From NCBI RefSeq assembly GCF_040215725.1, contig NZ_CP157967.1, forward strand, positions 3,318,501 to 3,382,500: a stretch of 64,000 nt of DNA, read 5' to 3'. This DNA is from Rhizobium sp. ZPR4. GTDB lineage: Bacteria; Pseudomonadota; Alphaproteobacteria; Rhizobiales; Rhizobiaceae. Shown piece by piece: positions 18,124 through 26,260 of the stretch. Within the stretch, counting starts at the first letter, position 1, and every line of letters begins with the position of its first letter. The notes beneath the pieces are model-generated. The model was not told the origin of the DNA. It was given only the letters and a program-made list of their open reading frames with translations, and searched no databases. Made by a program: the position numbers and the translations under genes.

Positions 18124-18996
18124 GTGAAAAACCCCATCAGCTATGGCATCCTGCTTACGGTGTTTGCCTACATGCTGTTCACCGCCCATGATTCGGCGGT
18201 GAAGCTGCTCGTCGCCTCCATCCCCGTCTGGCAGGTCCTGTTCATCCGAAGCTGCACCATTCTTGCCGGCTGCTTCGTCTTCGAAGGCCCGTCGTTGGTC
18301 CGCAAGGTGGCGCGCTCGCCGATCATCAAGCCGATGATCGTGCGCAGCGTCATCATCCTGATCGCCTGGATTTCCTATTATTCGGCCGCCTCCTATCTGC
18401 AGCTCGCCGAGGTGACGACGCTCTATTACGCCGCACCGATCGTCGGCACGATCCTGGCGACCATCGTGCTGCGGGAAAGGGTCACCGTCGCCCGCTGGAT
18501 GGCCGTCGGCGTTGGCTTCTGCGGCGTGGTAATCGCCTCCAATCCCGTGGGACTATCGATCTCCTGGCCGGTCTATCTGGCGCTGCAGGCGGCTGTCCTC
18601 TGGGCATGCGGCATGGTGCTTTTGCGGAAAACCGCGCTGCACGAGAAGAGCCATATCCAGATGGCCGTTTCCAACATCATGTTCATCATCCTGACAGCCG
18701 GCATGGCAATCGCCCACTGGCACACGCCGACACCCTTCCAGATCGTCCTGCTTGCCTTGACCGGCATCATCGCCGGCGCCGGCCAGCTCGCCCTCTTCGA
18801 AGGCATGCGCCAGGCGCCTGTCTCGGTGCTGGCGCCATTCGAATACACCTCGCTCGTCTGGGCCTTCCTGCTCGGCTACTTGATCTGGGGCGACATCCCC
18901 GGCGCCAACACCTTCATCGGCGCGATTTTGATCCTGAGCGCCGGGTTCATCATCATTATCAGCGAGCGGATGAAGCGAAGGACGGCTACGGCTTGA
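18124..18996 (+). CDS. EamA/DMT family transporter
   Basis: 290 residues with about ten hydrophobic segments in two EamA repeats (first half VFAYMLFTAHDSAVKLL, second half ALQAAVLWACGMVLLRK). The repeat end motifs LYYAAPIVGTILATIVLRE and APFEYTSLVWAFLLGYLIWGD are typical. These drug/metabolite transporters export small metabolites. The start is a GTG at 18124 without a strong ribosome site, so the exact start is uncertain. It is a single gene. Confidence 0.85.
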   Translation: MKNPISYGILLTVFAYMLFTAHDSAVKLLVASIPVWQVLFIRSCTILAGCFVFEGPSLVRKVARSPIIKPMIVRSVIILIAWISYYSAASYLQLAEVTTLYYAAPIVGTILATIVLRERVTVARWMAVGVGFCGVVIASNPVGLSISWPVYLALQAAVLWACGMVLLRKTALHEKSHIQMAVSNIMFIILTAGMAIAHWHTPTPFQIVLLALTGIIAGAGQLALFEGMRQAPVSVLAPFEYTSLVWAFLLGYLIWGDIPGANTFIGAILILSAGFIIIISERMKRRTATA

Positions 18997-19141
18997 CGCG
19001 AGAGTGTATGGTGATTGCCGGACTCGCGAGCATTGCCGCATCAGTTGGATATGCTCACGGTCCGACATGGTTGTTTAGCATTGAAAACGACCGTCCTGTC
19101 CGCCGGATTCATCAGCCATTTGCGTCTCGAGAGTTAACGCA

Positions 19142-19720
19142 TCAGGCGGCCTGAGCCGGTGCGAACCGCCGTGCGGCGCGTGCCACGCGCTCGCCGTAAA
19201 CGCGAGCAGTCTCGAGGTCGCCGACCGACATTTCGCTCGGAGCTGCGTCGGCATCGGACTGCGCCATTGGCGCGATGTATGATCCCATCCTGTTTGCATC
19301 GTCCCGCTTCGACGCCTTCACATTCGCTGGCTTCATCCCCAGACTGACCCACAGACCGCCATGCTGTCCCGCCAGAAGAACGAAATATTCGAGAGTGTTG
19401 AGCTTGTCGCCGTTCAGACTGGCGCTGTTGGTGAAGCCGCCGAAAATCTTGTCCTGCCATTTGTTGGTGAACCAAGCCTTCGAGGAAGTGTCCGCAAACT
19501 TCTTAAACTGCCAGCTCGGGCCGCCCATGTACGTCGGCGATCCGAAGATGATGGCGTCAGCAGCGTCCAACGCAGCCCATCCGTCATCTGAAAGATTGCC
19601 GTCGGCGTCAATGGCGTGAAGCGTACCGCCCGCGCCTTCGGCAACGGCTTCCGCCATCCGCTGGGTGTGACCGTAGCCTGAATGATAGACGACGACTGTA
19701 GTTGCTGTACGATTCGACAT
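19142..19720 (-). CDS. Flavodoxin-fold NAD(P)H-dependent oxidoreductase
   Basis: 192 residues. The FMN phosphate loop is YHSGYGHTQRMAEAV, followed by FGSPTYMGGPSWQFK, the second FMN loop, and a GGLWVSLGM segment. This is the WrbA-like/flavodoxin reductase fold, likely a quinone or azo reductase. AAGGAGG precedes the ATG. It is downstream (189 bases) of the DoxX-like gene on the same strand and may share the TetR-controlled promoter (inference). Confidence 0.87.
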   Translation of the reverse strand: MSNRTATTVVVYHSGYGHTQRMAEAVAEGAGGTLHAIDADGNLSDDGWAALDAADAIIFGSPTYMGGPSWQFKKFADTSSKAWFTNKWQDKIFGGFTNSASLNGDKLNTLEYFVLLAGQHGGLWVSLGMKPANVKASKRDDANRMGSYIAPMAQSDADAAPSEMSVGDLETARVYGERVARAARRFAPAQAA

Positions 19721-19909
19721 GGTGATCTTGGCCTCCTTCAGGCCGTTGCTTTGCGCTGTCCGGAAGCGAGTTCGCTCCGTCCGACACGTTCCTTCAGATG
19801 TGTTTGTGATTGAAGTTTGGATGGCACCCGATGCTCGGCGATGGAGAGCATTATCCAGCCGGTTGCACGCTGGCTCTCATATGTATCGCCTCTGTTTGCC
19901 CTGAAATGC

Positions 19910-20272
19910 TCAGGCGTAGCCGCTGATATCGGCTAGTATCAGCAGCAGCAGGAACAGCATTGGCGGCGGGAGTTCCCGATAATTCCGGACACGGACAATA
20001 GCCACGATCGCGGTGAGCATGATGCAGGCGCCTAACGCGACCCCGATGTATCGGATGCCGGCTATGACCAACAGCACTGCGGTTAAGAGCTCAAGGGCAG
20101 CCGTGACCCAGCACCACCAGAACGGAAATCCAAGGCGCACGAAGCCCGCGCGGATTTTTTGATGGCCCGTCGCATTGACGATGGCACCAGCGAGAAACGC
20201 CGCTGCGGACAGCCAGACAAGGACGGTATTGAGCATCGTTGGACCCGTGAAAATTTGAACTGGAAGATTCAT
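19910..20272 (-). CDS. DoxX-like small integral membrane protein
   Basis: 120 residues with four predicted membrane helices (LVWLSAAAFLAGAIVNATG; FPFWWCWVTAALELLTAVLL; YIGVALGACIMLTAIVAIV; PPPMLFLLLLILADI). Spacing and the ALELL motif fit the DoxX-like family, whose members often work with redox or quinone enzymes. The start at 20272 has GGAGAAGAG upstream. Transcription probably starts near 20318 from the TTGACA-N17-TATATG promoter, which contains a palindromic operator. The flavodoxin-fold enzyme downstream fits a redox-stress role. Confidence 0.8.
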   Translation of the reverse strand: MNLPVQIFTGPTMLNTVLVWLSAAAFLAGAIVNATGHQKIRAGFVRLGFPFWWCWVTAALELLTAVLLVIAGIRYIGVALGACIMLTAIVAIVRVRNYRELPPPMLFLLLLILADISGYA

Positions 20273-20324
20273 GGATATTCTCTTCTCCGGCGAGCCATAT
20301 CGCGGCAAATTATTATAGCGTTAT

Positions 20325-20353
20325 CATATATTCTAGCAATGCTAGTTTGTCAA
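20325..20353 (-). promoter_or_regulatory. Strong promoter for the DoxX-like gene
   Basis: On the minus strand TTGACA (20348-20353), a 17-base spacer (20331-20347) and TATATG (20325-20330): consensus-quality hexamers and spacing. It faces the DoxX-like gene, start codon about 55 bases downstream. Confidence 0.8.
20333..20345. promoter_or_regulatory. Palindromic operator CTAGC-AAT-GCTAG
   Basis: A perfect 5-base inverted repeat with 3-base centre lies wholly inside the promoter spacer, where a bound repressor would block RNA polymerase. It is 72 bases upstream of the divergent TetR gene, so the TetR protein is the natural candidate to bind it. Confidence 0.65.
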
Positions 20354-20416
20354 TCGACGTTCTTTTTGATAGCCATAACGTCAGAGAAATCGTGCAAATG
20401 GAGATAGAGGAACAAC

Positions 20417-20989
20417 GTGGGCATCAGCGAACGCAAGACCCGGGAAAGGGACGAACGTGAACGCAGGATCGTTGTCGCGGCAAGGACGATTGCGGAACGC
20501 GACGGCTGGGCTTCGGTCACGATCCGGCGTCTCGCCGACGAGATAGAATACAGTCAGCCGGTTCTCTATTCGCATTTCCAAAATCGCGATGAAATCGTCG
20601 GAGCGGTCGCGCTCGAAGGCTTCGGCGAGTTGGCCGTGATACTGCGCGCCGCGATCCGGCCATCGTCCACACCCGGGGAGTTAGTGGAGAGCGTGGCGAC
20701 AGCCTATCTCGATTTCGCTTTTGCCCGGCCGGCGATGTACGAGGCGATGTTTATCCTTCCAACCGGTCTCCGCTTCGCCAGGTCGGATACGCCGGCACAG
20801 CTCCGTGAGGGCTTCGGAGCCATGGCGACGGTGATCGCGCCGTTCGCCCAGGACGTGGATACCGCAACTGAAACTTTCTGGGCGGCACTTCACGGATTGG
20901 CGGAGCTTGAGCGCCACGGCAGAATAAGACCCGCTTTCCGGTCTCAACGGATCACCCTCGTCATGCAGATGGTATCGGGTCAGCGCTGA
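20417..20989 (+). CDS. TetR/AcrR family regulator
   Basis: 190 residues. The N-terminal helix-turn-helix is clear: VAARTIAERDGWASVTIRRLADEI and EYSQPVLYSHFQNRDEI are the TetR helices 2-4. The C-terminal ligand domain resembles TetR_C (WHG) types (EGFGELAVILRAAI; FWAALHGLAELERHGRI). The start is GTG at 20417 with GAGGAAC upstream. It is divergent from the DoxX-like gene and probably represses it and itself; the inducer is unknown. Confidence 0.9.
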   Translation: MGISERKTRERDERERRIVVAARTIAERDGWASVTIRRLADEIEYSQPVLYSHFQNRDEIVGAVALEGFGELAVILRAAIRPSSTPGELVESVATAYLDFAFARPAMYEAMFILPTGLRFARSDTPAQLREGFGAMATVIAPFAQDVDTATETFWAALHGLAELERHGRIRPAFRSQRITLVMQMVSGQR

Positions 20990-21185
20990 GGGCAGATGTT
21001 GCAGGTGATATGATCTCGCACAAATGGCTTTGGGAACGGGGGACGAGGCGAAGGGCTTAAGCCCTGAATTTGGGCGCGTCGGGCCGGAAAGCGGAAGTGC
21101 CCTCCAGCTCGCTCTCTTCGAAGGCATGCGCAAGCGAGGATTGCCTGGCGAGCGACGCTTCCGACCCGCATCGAGACCTCGGATT
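20990..21185. other. Gap between TetR gene and acyltransferase gene
   Basis: About 200 bases without a gene. It contains, at 21104-21133, a 30-base stretch matching 28 of 30 bases of the EamA gene at 18783-18812. The two genes facing it are convergent. No clear terminator is visible. Confidence 0.5.
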
Positions 21186-22259
21186 TCACTCCGCCGCAGC
21201 AGCAGTCCGCTCGACAGGTTGCGGCCGCCGCATCAGAAAGGCCTGCATCGGCCGTTCGAAGAATTTGAAAAGCACCACCGAAATCCCGATCGTGCAAAGC
21301 GTGGCTAGCGCCAATATTCCCGTCGCAGCGGGTAGGGAGAGGTGCTTGCCCAGCAATTTGACCGGAAGCTGAAACGTGTAGGGGTGAATGAGGTAAAGCG
21401 AGTAGGACGCGTCTCCCAGCAGAACCAGAATGGCCCATATTTTCCCGGACGGCATCCGCATGAGCAGGAAGCCTGAAACGAACAGGACCGCAAACAGGCT
21501 CGAGGCGAACAGACTGGGACCGGCGAATGTCACAATGAAAAAGTAGGCCCCGCATGCCAGGAGAACGAGCGCAACGGCGGCGGCATTCGATCCGCTCCTG
21601 ATGGCGCCGGAGGCCGAATATGCCTTGTGGAGCATCATGCCGAGAACGAATTCGATCAATATCGGACTTGTATAGAAGCGCCATTCGACGGATCCCTCCG
21701 GCCAAATCGCATGCAGCGCGATCAGGAAGAAGATAGCCGCGGAGGCGAACCAGGTTGCCCTGGCGCCGAAGATCAGGCAGGCGCCATAGATTACGTAGAA
21801 AAACACCTCGTAACAGAGCGTCCAGCCCAGGAAAAGGATCGGCTGTATGGCGCCTCCGCTTTTCTGATAAGGGATGAAAAGAAGAGATTTGATCACCGTG
21901 TCCACGGTCACCACAGTCGAATTGAGCAGGTCGGGCTTCACAAGCGCGATCAAGACGATCACCAGCGTCAGCAACCAATAGAGCGGAACTATTCTCGCAA
22001 CGCGCTTGCGTGCGAAATAGACAAGCCCGCGGCCCGGATCGGAGGAGTAGCTGATGATGAAGCCGCTGAGGACAAAGAAAATGTCGACGCCGACGGCGCC
22101 CATGTCGAAATAATTGCGATCGACATGGTACTCGAGCACAAGAGTACGCCCGAAATGAAAGAGAACGACTGAGAAGGCGGCCACAAACCGGAGAAACTGG
22201 AGAGAGTCCAATTGCTTCGAGTTTGGCCGCCGAATGGGAAGCATCTGCCCGTTAACCAT
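21186..22259 (-). CDS. Acyltransferase family 3 membrane protein (sugar O-acylation)
   Basis: 357 residues with about ten membrane helices. The acyltransferase-3 signature is in LDSLQFLRFVAAFSVVLFHF (catalytic His in VVLFHFGR) and FFVLSGFIISYS, with the RIVPLYW motif following. Such proteins O-acetylate exopolysaccharide, lipopolysaccharide or Nod factors. The ATG at 22259 overlaps the esterase stop (ATGGTTAA), indicating translational coupling. Closest-looking to ExoZ-type transferases, but the substrate is not certain. Confidence 0.88.
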   Translation of the reverse strand: MVNGQMLPIRRPNSKQLDSLQFLRFVAAFSVVLFHFGRTLVLEYHVDRNYFDMGAVGVDIFFVLSGFIISYSSDPGRGLVYFARKRVARIVPLYWLLTLVIVLIALVKPDLLNSTVVTVDTVIKSLLFIPYQKSGGAIQPILFLGWTLCYEVFFYVIYGACLIFGARATWFASAAIFFLIALHAIWPEGSVEWRFYTSPILIEFVLGMMLHKAYSASGAIRSGSNAAAVALVLLACGAYFFIVTFAGPSLFASSLFAVLFVSGFLLMRMPSGKIWAILVLLGDASYSLYLIHPYTFQLPVKLLGKHLSLPAATGILALATLCTIGISVVLFKFFERPMQAFLMRRPQPVERTAAAAE

Positions 22260-23319
22260 GACGGCCCCGATCCGCTTTGATTGCTTGTTCCAACACATCC
22301 GCCATTGCCGCCTGGGTGCTGCGGCTCGGATGCCAATTGCATCCAAAATCCTTCGGTTTGACGCGTAAGCTCAGATAGCGAAGGCGGCTTTCGCCTTTCG
22401 CGACGCTCGTCTGAACGACGGCTTTGATGGCCTTCTCGGCCGTATCGAAATCCTTCTGTGGCATCATCGGACCGAGCGCGGCGTAGAGATACGCTTTTGG
22501 AAACTGATATCTGAGCTTGGAGAGAAGCTTGGCGTATTCCCCGCCGAAATCGCTGGGATTCTTGCCGTCCGAAAAGTCGTTCGTCCCTAGATTGATAATC
22601 ACCGCGGAAACACGCTCGTCAGGAGGACCGGGCGTAGCGCTTCTCAACAACGTCCCGTTGTCGATGACGTCAAGCATGGTTTTCGTGCCCTTGCGAGCAT
22701 GCGAAAGGCCAATTCCCGAAACCGCGAGCGTCGTAAGCTCCATCCCGAGGCTACGCGCTGCGACGGCAGCATATGTCAGATATTGATTTTCAGTCCCGGG
22801 TGTAAATTGACATCCGGGACCGACACCCTCGACGCCGTAGCCCGCAGTGATGGAATCGCCTATTGCCACCATCTCTTCGGTCGATGCTATCGCTGGGAGG
22901 AACGACCCATCGGTTTCGGCGGAAACGAATATGGTATCGCCATTCCATCCTTCGGTGCGACGCATCACACGAGCACTATGCACGCCTTGCTGCAAACCAT
23001 CGGCAAGCTGATATCGGTGCTGCCCCGCCTGCAGATCAAGGCGCTGGGGAGCGCCGTCCAATTCGATCTCCAGGCTGTTTTGCCCGGTATCAACGAGAGT
23101 AACCGAGAGCGATGTGCCTTCGAAGCGCAGCGCAAAACCGCTGCCGGGCCAGCCAAACGCCGCATCGCTGGTTGCAACGCGACCGATCCATTTCGACGGC
23201 CGTTCGATCGTTTCCGCCGCAAAGGTCGGCAGGGCTGTACTCAAAACCAGAAAGAGAGACGCAACCGCGACATCAAGCCTGGTAACCGGCCAAGGCCGCC
23301 AGCGCGCAACGATAGGCAA
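22252..23319 (-). CDS. Secreted SGNH/GDSL esterase, CE2-like
   Basis: 355 residues. A signal peptide is likely (LDVAVASLFLVLSTALPTFA, cut near residue 35). It is followed by an N-terminal beta-sandwich of the CE2 type (GRVATSDAAFGWPGSGFALRF) and then an SGNH domain: Ser in VAIGDSITAGYG, Gly/Asn in INLGTNDFS and the His in CNWHPS. CE2 enzymes remove acetyl groups from polysaccharides. The start is a TTG at 23319 with GAGGTGGGG upstream, so translation may be weak. It is read first and is coupled to the acyltransferase gene. Confidence 0.83.
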   Translation of the reverse strand: MPIVARWRPWPVTRLDVAVASLFLVLSTALPTFAAETIERPSKWIGRVATSDAAFGWPGSGFALRFEGTSLSVTLVDTGQNSLEIELDGAPQRLDLQAGQHRYQLADGLQQGVHSARVMRRTEGWNGDTIFVSAETDGSFLPAIASTEEMVAIGDSITAGYGVEGVGPGCQFTPGTENQYLTYAAVAARSLGMELTTLAVSGIGLSHARKGTKTMLDVIDNGTLLRSATPGPPDERVSAVIINLGTNDFSDGKNPSDFGGEYAKLLSKLRYQFPKAYLYAALGPMMPQKDFDTAEKAIKAVVQTSVAKGESRLRYLSLRVKPKDFGCNWHPSRSTQAAMADVLEQAIKADRGRHG

Positions 23320-23712
23320 TTCCCCACCTCTTCGGCTGTGTCAGATCAATTCTTGTATTTTCGCTTTCTGATAGAAATGCAATTTGATCGCCGGCGGTGT
23401 CTCGTTTCGAGCCGCCAGGATGCACTCGTCGACGCGCATGCCTTGCACGAAGAATGGCATACCCAAGACAATAATCAGATGACGACATAGGGCAGTGTTG
23501 AGAATTGTCACCATGCTCCCTCACGTCATCGTCCATCAGCGATTATTGAGGATAGACGGACACGGCGGCTCTCGCAGCGGCACAATCCCAACCTCTTGAG
23601 AAAAATATTCGCAATTGCCCATTTATCTCGCAGTTTTCTACGCTTTCGCGATGCAATTTTTCTGCGATGTATGCGACATTGAATGAAACCGCTCCAGAAA
23701 CGGAAGAGAACG
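23320..23712. other. Divergent promoter region between esterase and amino-acid ABC genes
   Basis: About 390 bases, AT-richer toward the right end (23580-23690), which must carry the promoters for both directions. I can see no clear operator, RNA structure or gene. Confidence 0.4.
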
Positions 23713-24486
23713 ATGAACTGGTTGAAGACTGTTGCCGCCGCCGCCCTCGTGCAGGCTGCATTCCTGCTCCCCGCCCATGCCGGCGAAAACCTCAAGGCGA
23801 TCCAGTCGGCCGGTGTATTCAAGGTCGGCACGGAAGGCACCTACGCTCCCTTCACCTATCATGACGAGAGCGGCAAGCTCACCGGCTTCGATGTCGAGAT
23901 CGCCGAGGCGATCGCTTCCAAACTCGGCGTCAAGGCGCAGTTCCTCGAAGGCAAGTGGGATGGCCTGATCGCCGGCCTCGACGCCAACCGCTACGATGCC
24001 GTCATCAACGAAGTCGGCGTCACAGAAGCCCGCAAGAAGAAGTATGATTTCTCCGAGCCCTACATCGCCTCCAAGGCCGTGCTGATCGTCAAGGACAGCA
24101 ACACCGACATCAAGGATTTCCCCGATCTGAAGGGCAAGAAGTCCGCACAGTCGCTGACCAGCAACTTCGGCAAGATCGCCACCGAGGCTGGCGCCGAACT
24201 CGTCGGCACCGACGGCTTCGACCAGTCGATCCAGCTCGTGCTGACCGGCCGCGCCGACGCCACCATCAACGACAGCCTCTCCTTCCTCGATTTCAAGAAG
24301 CACAAGCCCGATGCGCCGGTGAAGATCGTCGCCCAGCAGTCCAACGCCGATTTCTCCGCCGTCATCATCCGCAAGGGCGAGCCGGAACTCTTGGCCGCCA
24401 TCAACAAGGCGCTGGCCGATATCAAGGCCGACGGCACCTATGACAAGATCTCGCAGAAATACTTCGGACAGGATGTTTCGAAGTAA
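23713..24486 (+). CDS. Polar amino-acid ABC transporter, periplasmic binding protein
   Basis: 257 residues. Signal peptide MNWLKTVAAAALVQAAFLLPAHA, then the SBP_bac_3 fold: GVFKVGTEGTYAPFTYHDE, FDVEIAEAIASKLGV and WDGLIAGLDANRYDAVINEV. It most resembles cystine/polar amino-acid binders (FliY/TcyJ-like); exact ligand not proven. GGAAGAG precedes the ATG. A GC-rich hairpin at 24522-24549 separates it from the permease gene, which would favour higher binding-protein levels. Confidence 0.9.
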   Translation: MNWLKTVAAAALVQAAFLLPAHAGENLKAIQSAGVFKVGTEGTYAPFTYHDESGKLTGFDVEIAEAIASKLGVKAQFLEGKWDGLIAGLDANRYDAVINEVGVTEARKKKYDFSEPYIASKAVLIVKDSNTDIKDFPDLKGKKSAQSLTSNFGKIATEAGAELVGTDGFDQSIQLVLTGRADATINDSLSFLDFKKHKPDAPVKIVAQQSNADFSAVIIRKGEPELLAAINKALADIKADGTYDKISQKYFGQDVSK

Positions 24487-24521
24487 GAAGGCATAGGCAG
24501 CGACATAAAACTGTGAAAAAG

Positions 24522-24549
24522 ATGCGTCCGGGGTCACCTCCGGACGCAT
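24522..24549 (+). terminator. Intercistronic hairpin (partial terminator or mRNA stabiliser)
   Basis: A perfect 10-base stem ATGCGTCCGG / CCGGACGCAT with an 8-base loop lies between the binding-protein and permease genes. It is followed by TCTCTTATC, not by a strong T-run, so it may stop only part of transcription or protect the upstream mRNA. Confidence 0.65.
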
Positions 24550-24571
24550 TCTCTTATCGAAAGGCTTCTCC

Positions 24572-25252
24572 GTGGAGCATTGGTTGCAACTGATGTGGGA
24601 GTCATTGGGCACACTGCTTTGGGCAGGGCTCGTCTTCACCATCCCGCTCACCTTGATTACCTTTGTCCTCGGTCTGCTACTCGGTCTACTCACCGCCGTC
24701 GTCAGGCTTTTCGGCCCGCCGCCGCTGGTGGCGATCGCCCGCTTCTATGTCTGGGTGATCCGCGGCACGCCGTTGCTCGTGCAGCTTTTCGTCATCTTCT
24801 ACGGCCTGCCGAGTCTCGGCATCCTGCTCGATGCCTTTCCGGCCGCCGTGATCGGCTTTACGCTGAGTGTCGGCGCCTATACGTCCGAAATCATCCGCGC
24901 CGTCATTTCTTCCGTGCCTAAGGGCCAGTGGGAAGCCGCCTATTCGATCGGCATGAACTGGCGCCAGGCCATGAGCCGCACCATCCTGCCGCAGGCAGCG
25001 CGCGTCGCCGTGCCGCCGCTGTCGAACACCTTCATCTCGCTCGTCAAGGACACGTCGCTTGCCGCCGCCATCACCGTGCCGGAGCTGTTCCAGGCGGCAC
25101 AGCGCATCGTGGCGACGACCTATGAGCCGCTGATCCTCTATATCGAGGCCGCCATCATCTATCTCGTGCTCAGCACCTTCCTGTCGACGCTGCAGGGCTA
25201 CCTCGAACGCCGCTTCGCCCGCTCCGGCGGCACGCTGGAGGCACAGGCATGA
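24572..25252 (+). CDS. Polar amino-acid ABC transporter permease
   Basis: 226 residues, one HisM/GlnP-type permease with about five helices and the cytoplasmic EAA loop (GQWEAAYSIGMNWRQAMSRTIL, of which EAAYSIGM is the key part). The start is GTG at 24572. Its stop overlaps the start of the ATPase gene by 4 bases (ATGA), so the two are coupled. Confidence 0.92.
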   Translation: MEHWLQLMWESLGTLLWAGLVFTIPLTLITFVLGLLLGLLTAVVRLFGPPPLVAIARFYVWVIRGTPLLVQLFVIFYGLPSLGILLDAFPAAVIGFTLSVGAYTSEIIRAVISSVPKGQWEAAYSIGMNWRQAMSRTILPQAARVAVPPLSNTFISLVKDTSLAAAITVPELFQAAQRIVATTYEPLILYIEAAIIYLVLSTFLSTLQGYLERRFARSGGTLEAQA

Positions 25253-26010
25253 TCGAGCTATCGCATATCGAAAAGCGCTTCGGTGACAACGTCATCCTCA
25301 AGGATATCAACCTGATGATCCCGGAGGGAACGGTGACGGCGCTCGTAGGCCCCTCGGGCGGCGGCAAGAGCACGCTGCTTCGCTGCATCAACCTGCTTGA
25401 AATCCCGACATCAGGCACGATCCGCATCGGTGGGGAGACGGCCACCTTCCAGCCGGGCAAAAAGCCGTCCTGGCAGGAAATCCAGAAAATCCGCCGGCAG
25501 ACGGGCATGGTTTTCCAGAATTTCCAGCTCTTTCCGCATCAGACCGCCATCGGAAACGTCATGGAGGGCCTGACGACCGTATTGCGCTGGCCGGCCGACA
25601 AGGCCCGCGCCCGCGCCGTCGAGCTTTTGACCAAGGTGGGAATGGCGCACAAGATGGATGCCTGGCCTTCGACGCTTTCGGGCGGCCAGCAGCAGCGCGT
25701 CGCCATCGCCCGGGCGCTTGCCCCCTCACCGCGCGTGCTGCTCTGCGACGAACCGACCTCGGCGCTCGATCCGGAACTGGCGGCCGAAGTGGTCGATGTC
25801 CTCGGCAAGCTCGCCAACGAAGGCACGACCATGGTCATGGCAACGCACGACCTGCGCCTTGCCTCGAAGATCGCCAACAACGTGGTGTTCCTGGAAGCGG
25901 GCAACATCGTCGAGACCGGCTCGTCGCGCAACATCTTCTCCAACCCCTCGCAGGAGCGGACGAAGCAATTCATCTCGACGCTGAATTCCGGGCTCAGCTA
26001 CGACATCTGA
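25249..26010 (+). CDS. Polar amino-acid ABC transporter ATP-binding protein
   Basis: 253 residues. Walker A GPSGGGKSTLL, Q-loop in MVFQNFQLFPHQ, signature LSGGQQQRVAIARAL, Walker [15 protein letters not shown] and switch His in ATHDLRLA. It energises the binding-protein/permease pair upstream. The ATG at 25249 overlaps the permease stop. The product could import cystine or a related amino acid. Confidence 0.95.
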   Translation: MIELSHIEKRFGDNVILKDINLMIPEGTVTALVGPSGGGKSTLLRCINLLEIPTSGTIRIGGETATFQPGKKPSWQEIQKIRRQTGMVFQNFQLFPHQTAIGNVMEGLTTVLRWPADKARARAVELLTKVGMAHKMDAWPSTLSGGQQQRVAIARALAPSPRVLLCDEPTSALDPELAAEVVDVLGKLANEGTTMVMATHDLRLASKIANNVVFLEAGNIVETGSSRNIFSNPSQERTKQFISTLNSGLSYDI

Positions 26011-26058
26011 GCCGGCAACCTGAGTTAAAACGGCCTCAGTTTTGGACAAAGCCGCGCA

Positions 26059-26087
26059 TTGACGGCATGCGGCTTTGCGGTTAGCTC
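26059..26087 (+). promoter_or_regulatory. Candidate promoter for the structured RNA
   Basis: TTGACG at 26059-26064, 17 bases, then TAGCTC at 26082-26087. The -35 is good, the -10 is poor. A start near 26095 would give a transcript of about 110 bases ending at the terminator at 26206. Confidence 0.4.
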
Positions 26088-26094
26088 TAATGCC

Positions 26095-26206
26095 ATGAAT
26101 ACGGCACTCGTTCTCGTAGTGGTAGGAAGGCGCATGGGCAGGATGGTGTAACCATCCGGCGAAAGCACCCATGCGCGGTAAGCAGGCTCCTGACGGGGCC
26201 TTTTTT
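26095..26206 (+). ncRNA. Structured small RNA or 5' leader with rho-independent terminator
   Basis: An outer 9-base stem GCGCATGGG / CCCATGCGC (26130-26138 with 26168-26176) encloses a perfect GGATGG / CCATCC hairpin (26141-26157) and GGCGAAAGC. A terminator follows: GGCTCC / GGGGCC (26185-26200) and six T. Upstream of the stem the strand contains GGTAGGAAGG. It may be a free small RNA (size and shape recall alphaproteobacterial sRNAs such as suhB/MmgR, not confirmed) or an attenuator for the exporter starting at 26261. Transcript start is inferred. Confidence 0.65.
26185..26206 (+). terminator. Terminator of the structured RNA
   Basis: A six-base stem (GGCTCC / GGGGCC, including one G-U pair) with TGAC loop and TTTTTT. 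It stands 55 bases before the exporter start codon, so exporter expression needs read-through or its own promoter. Confidence 0.75.
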
Positions 26207-26260
26207 ATTGCCCGGATTGCGGGCGGCGCCTCGTCAGATCTCCCTCGACCTTCCACCCAT

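Noticed and set aside
26171..26260. Longer N-terminus of the Bcr/CflA exporter from the ATG at 26171
   Set aside because: That start lies inside the RNA stem and before the terminator; the added residues do not resemble the family.
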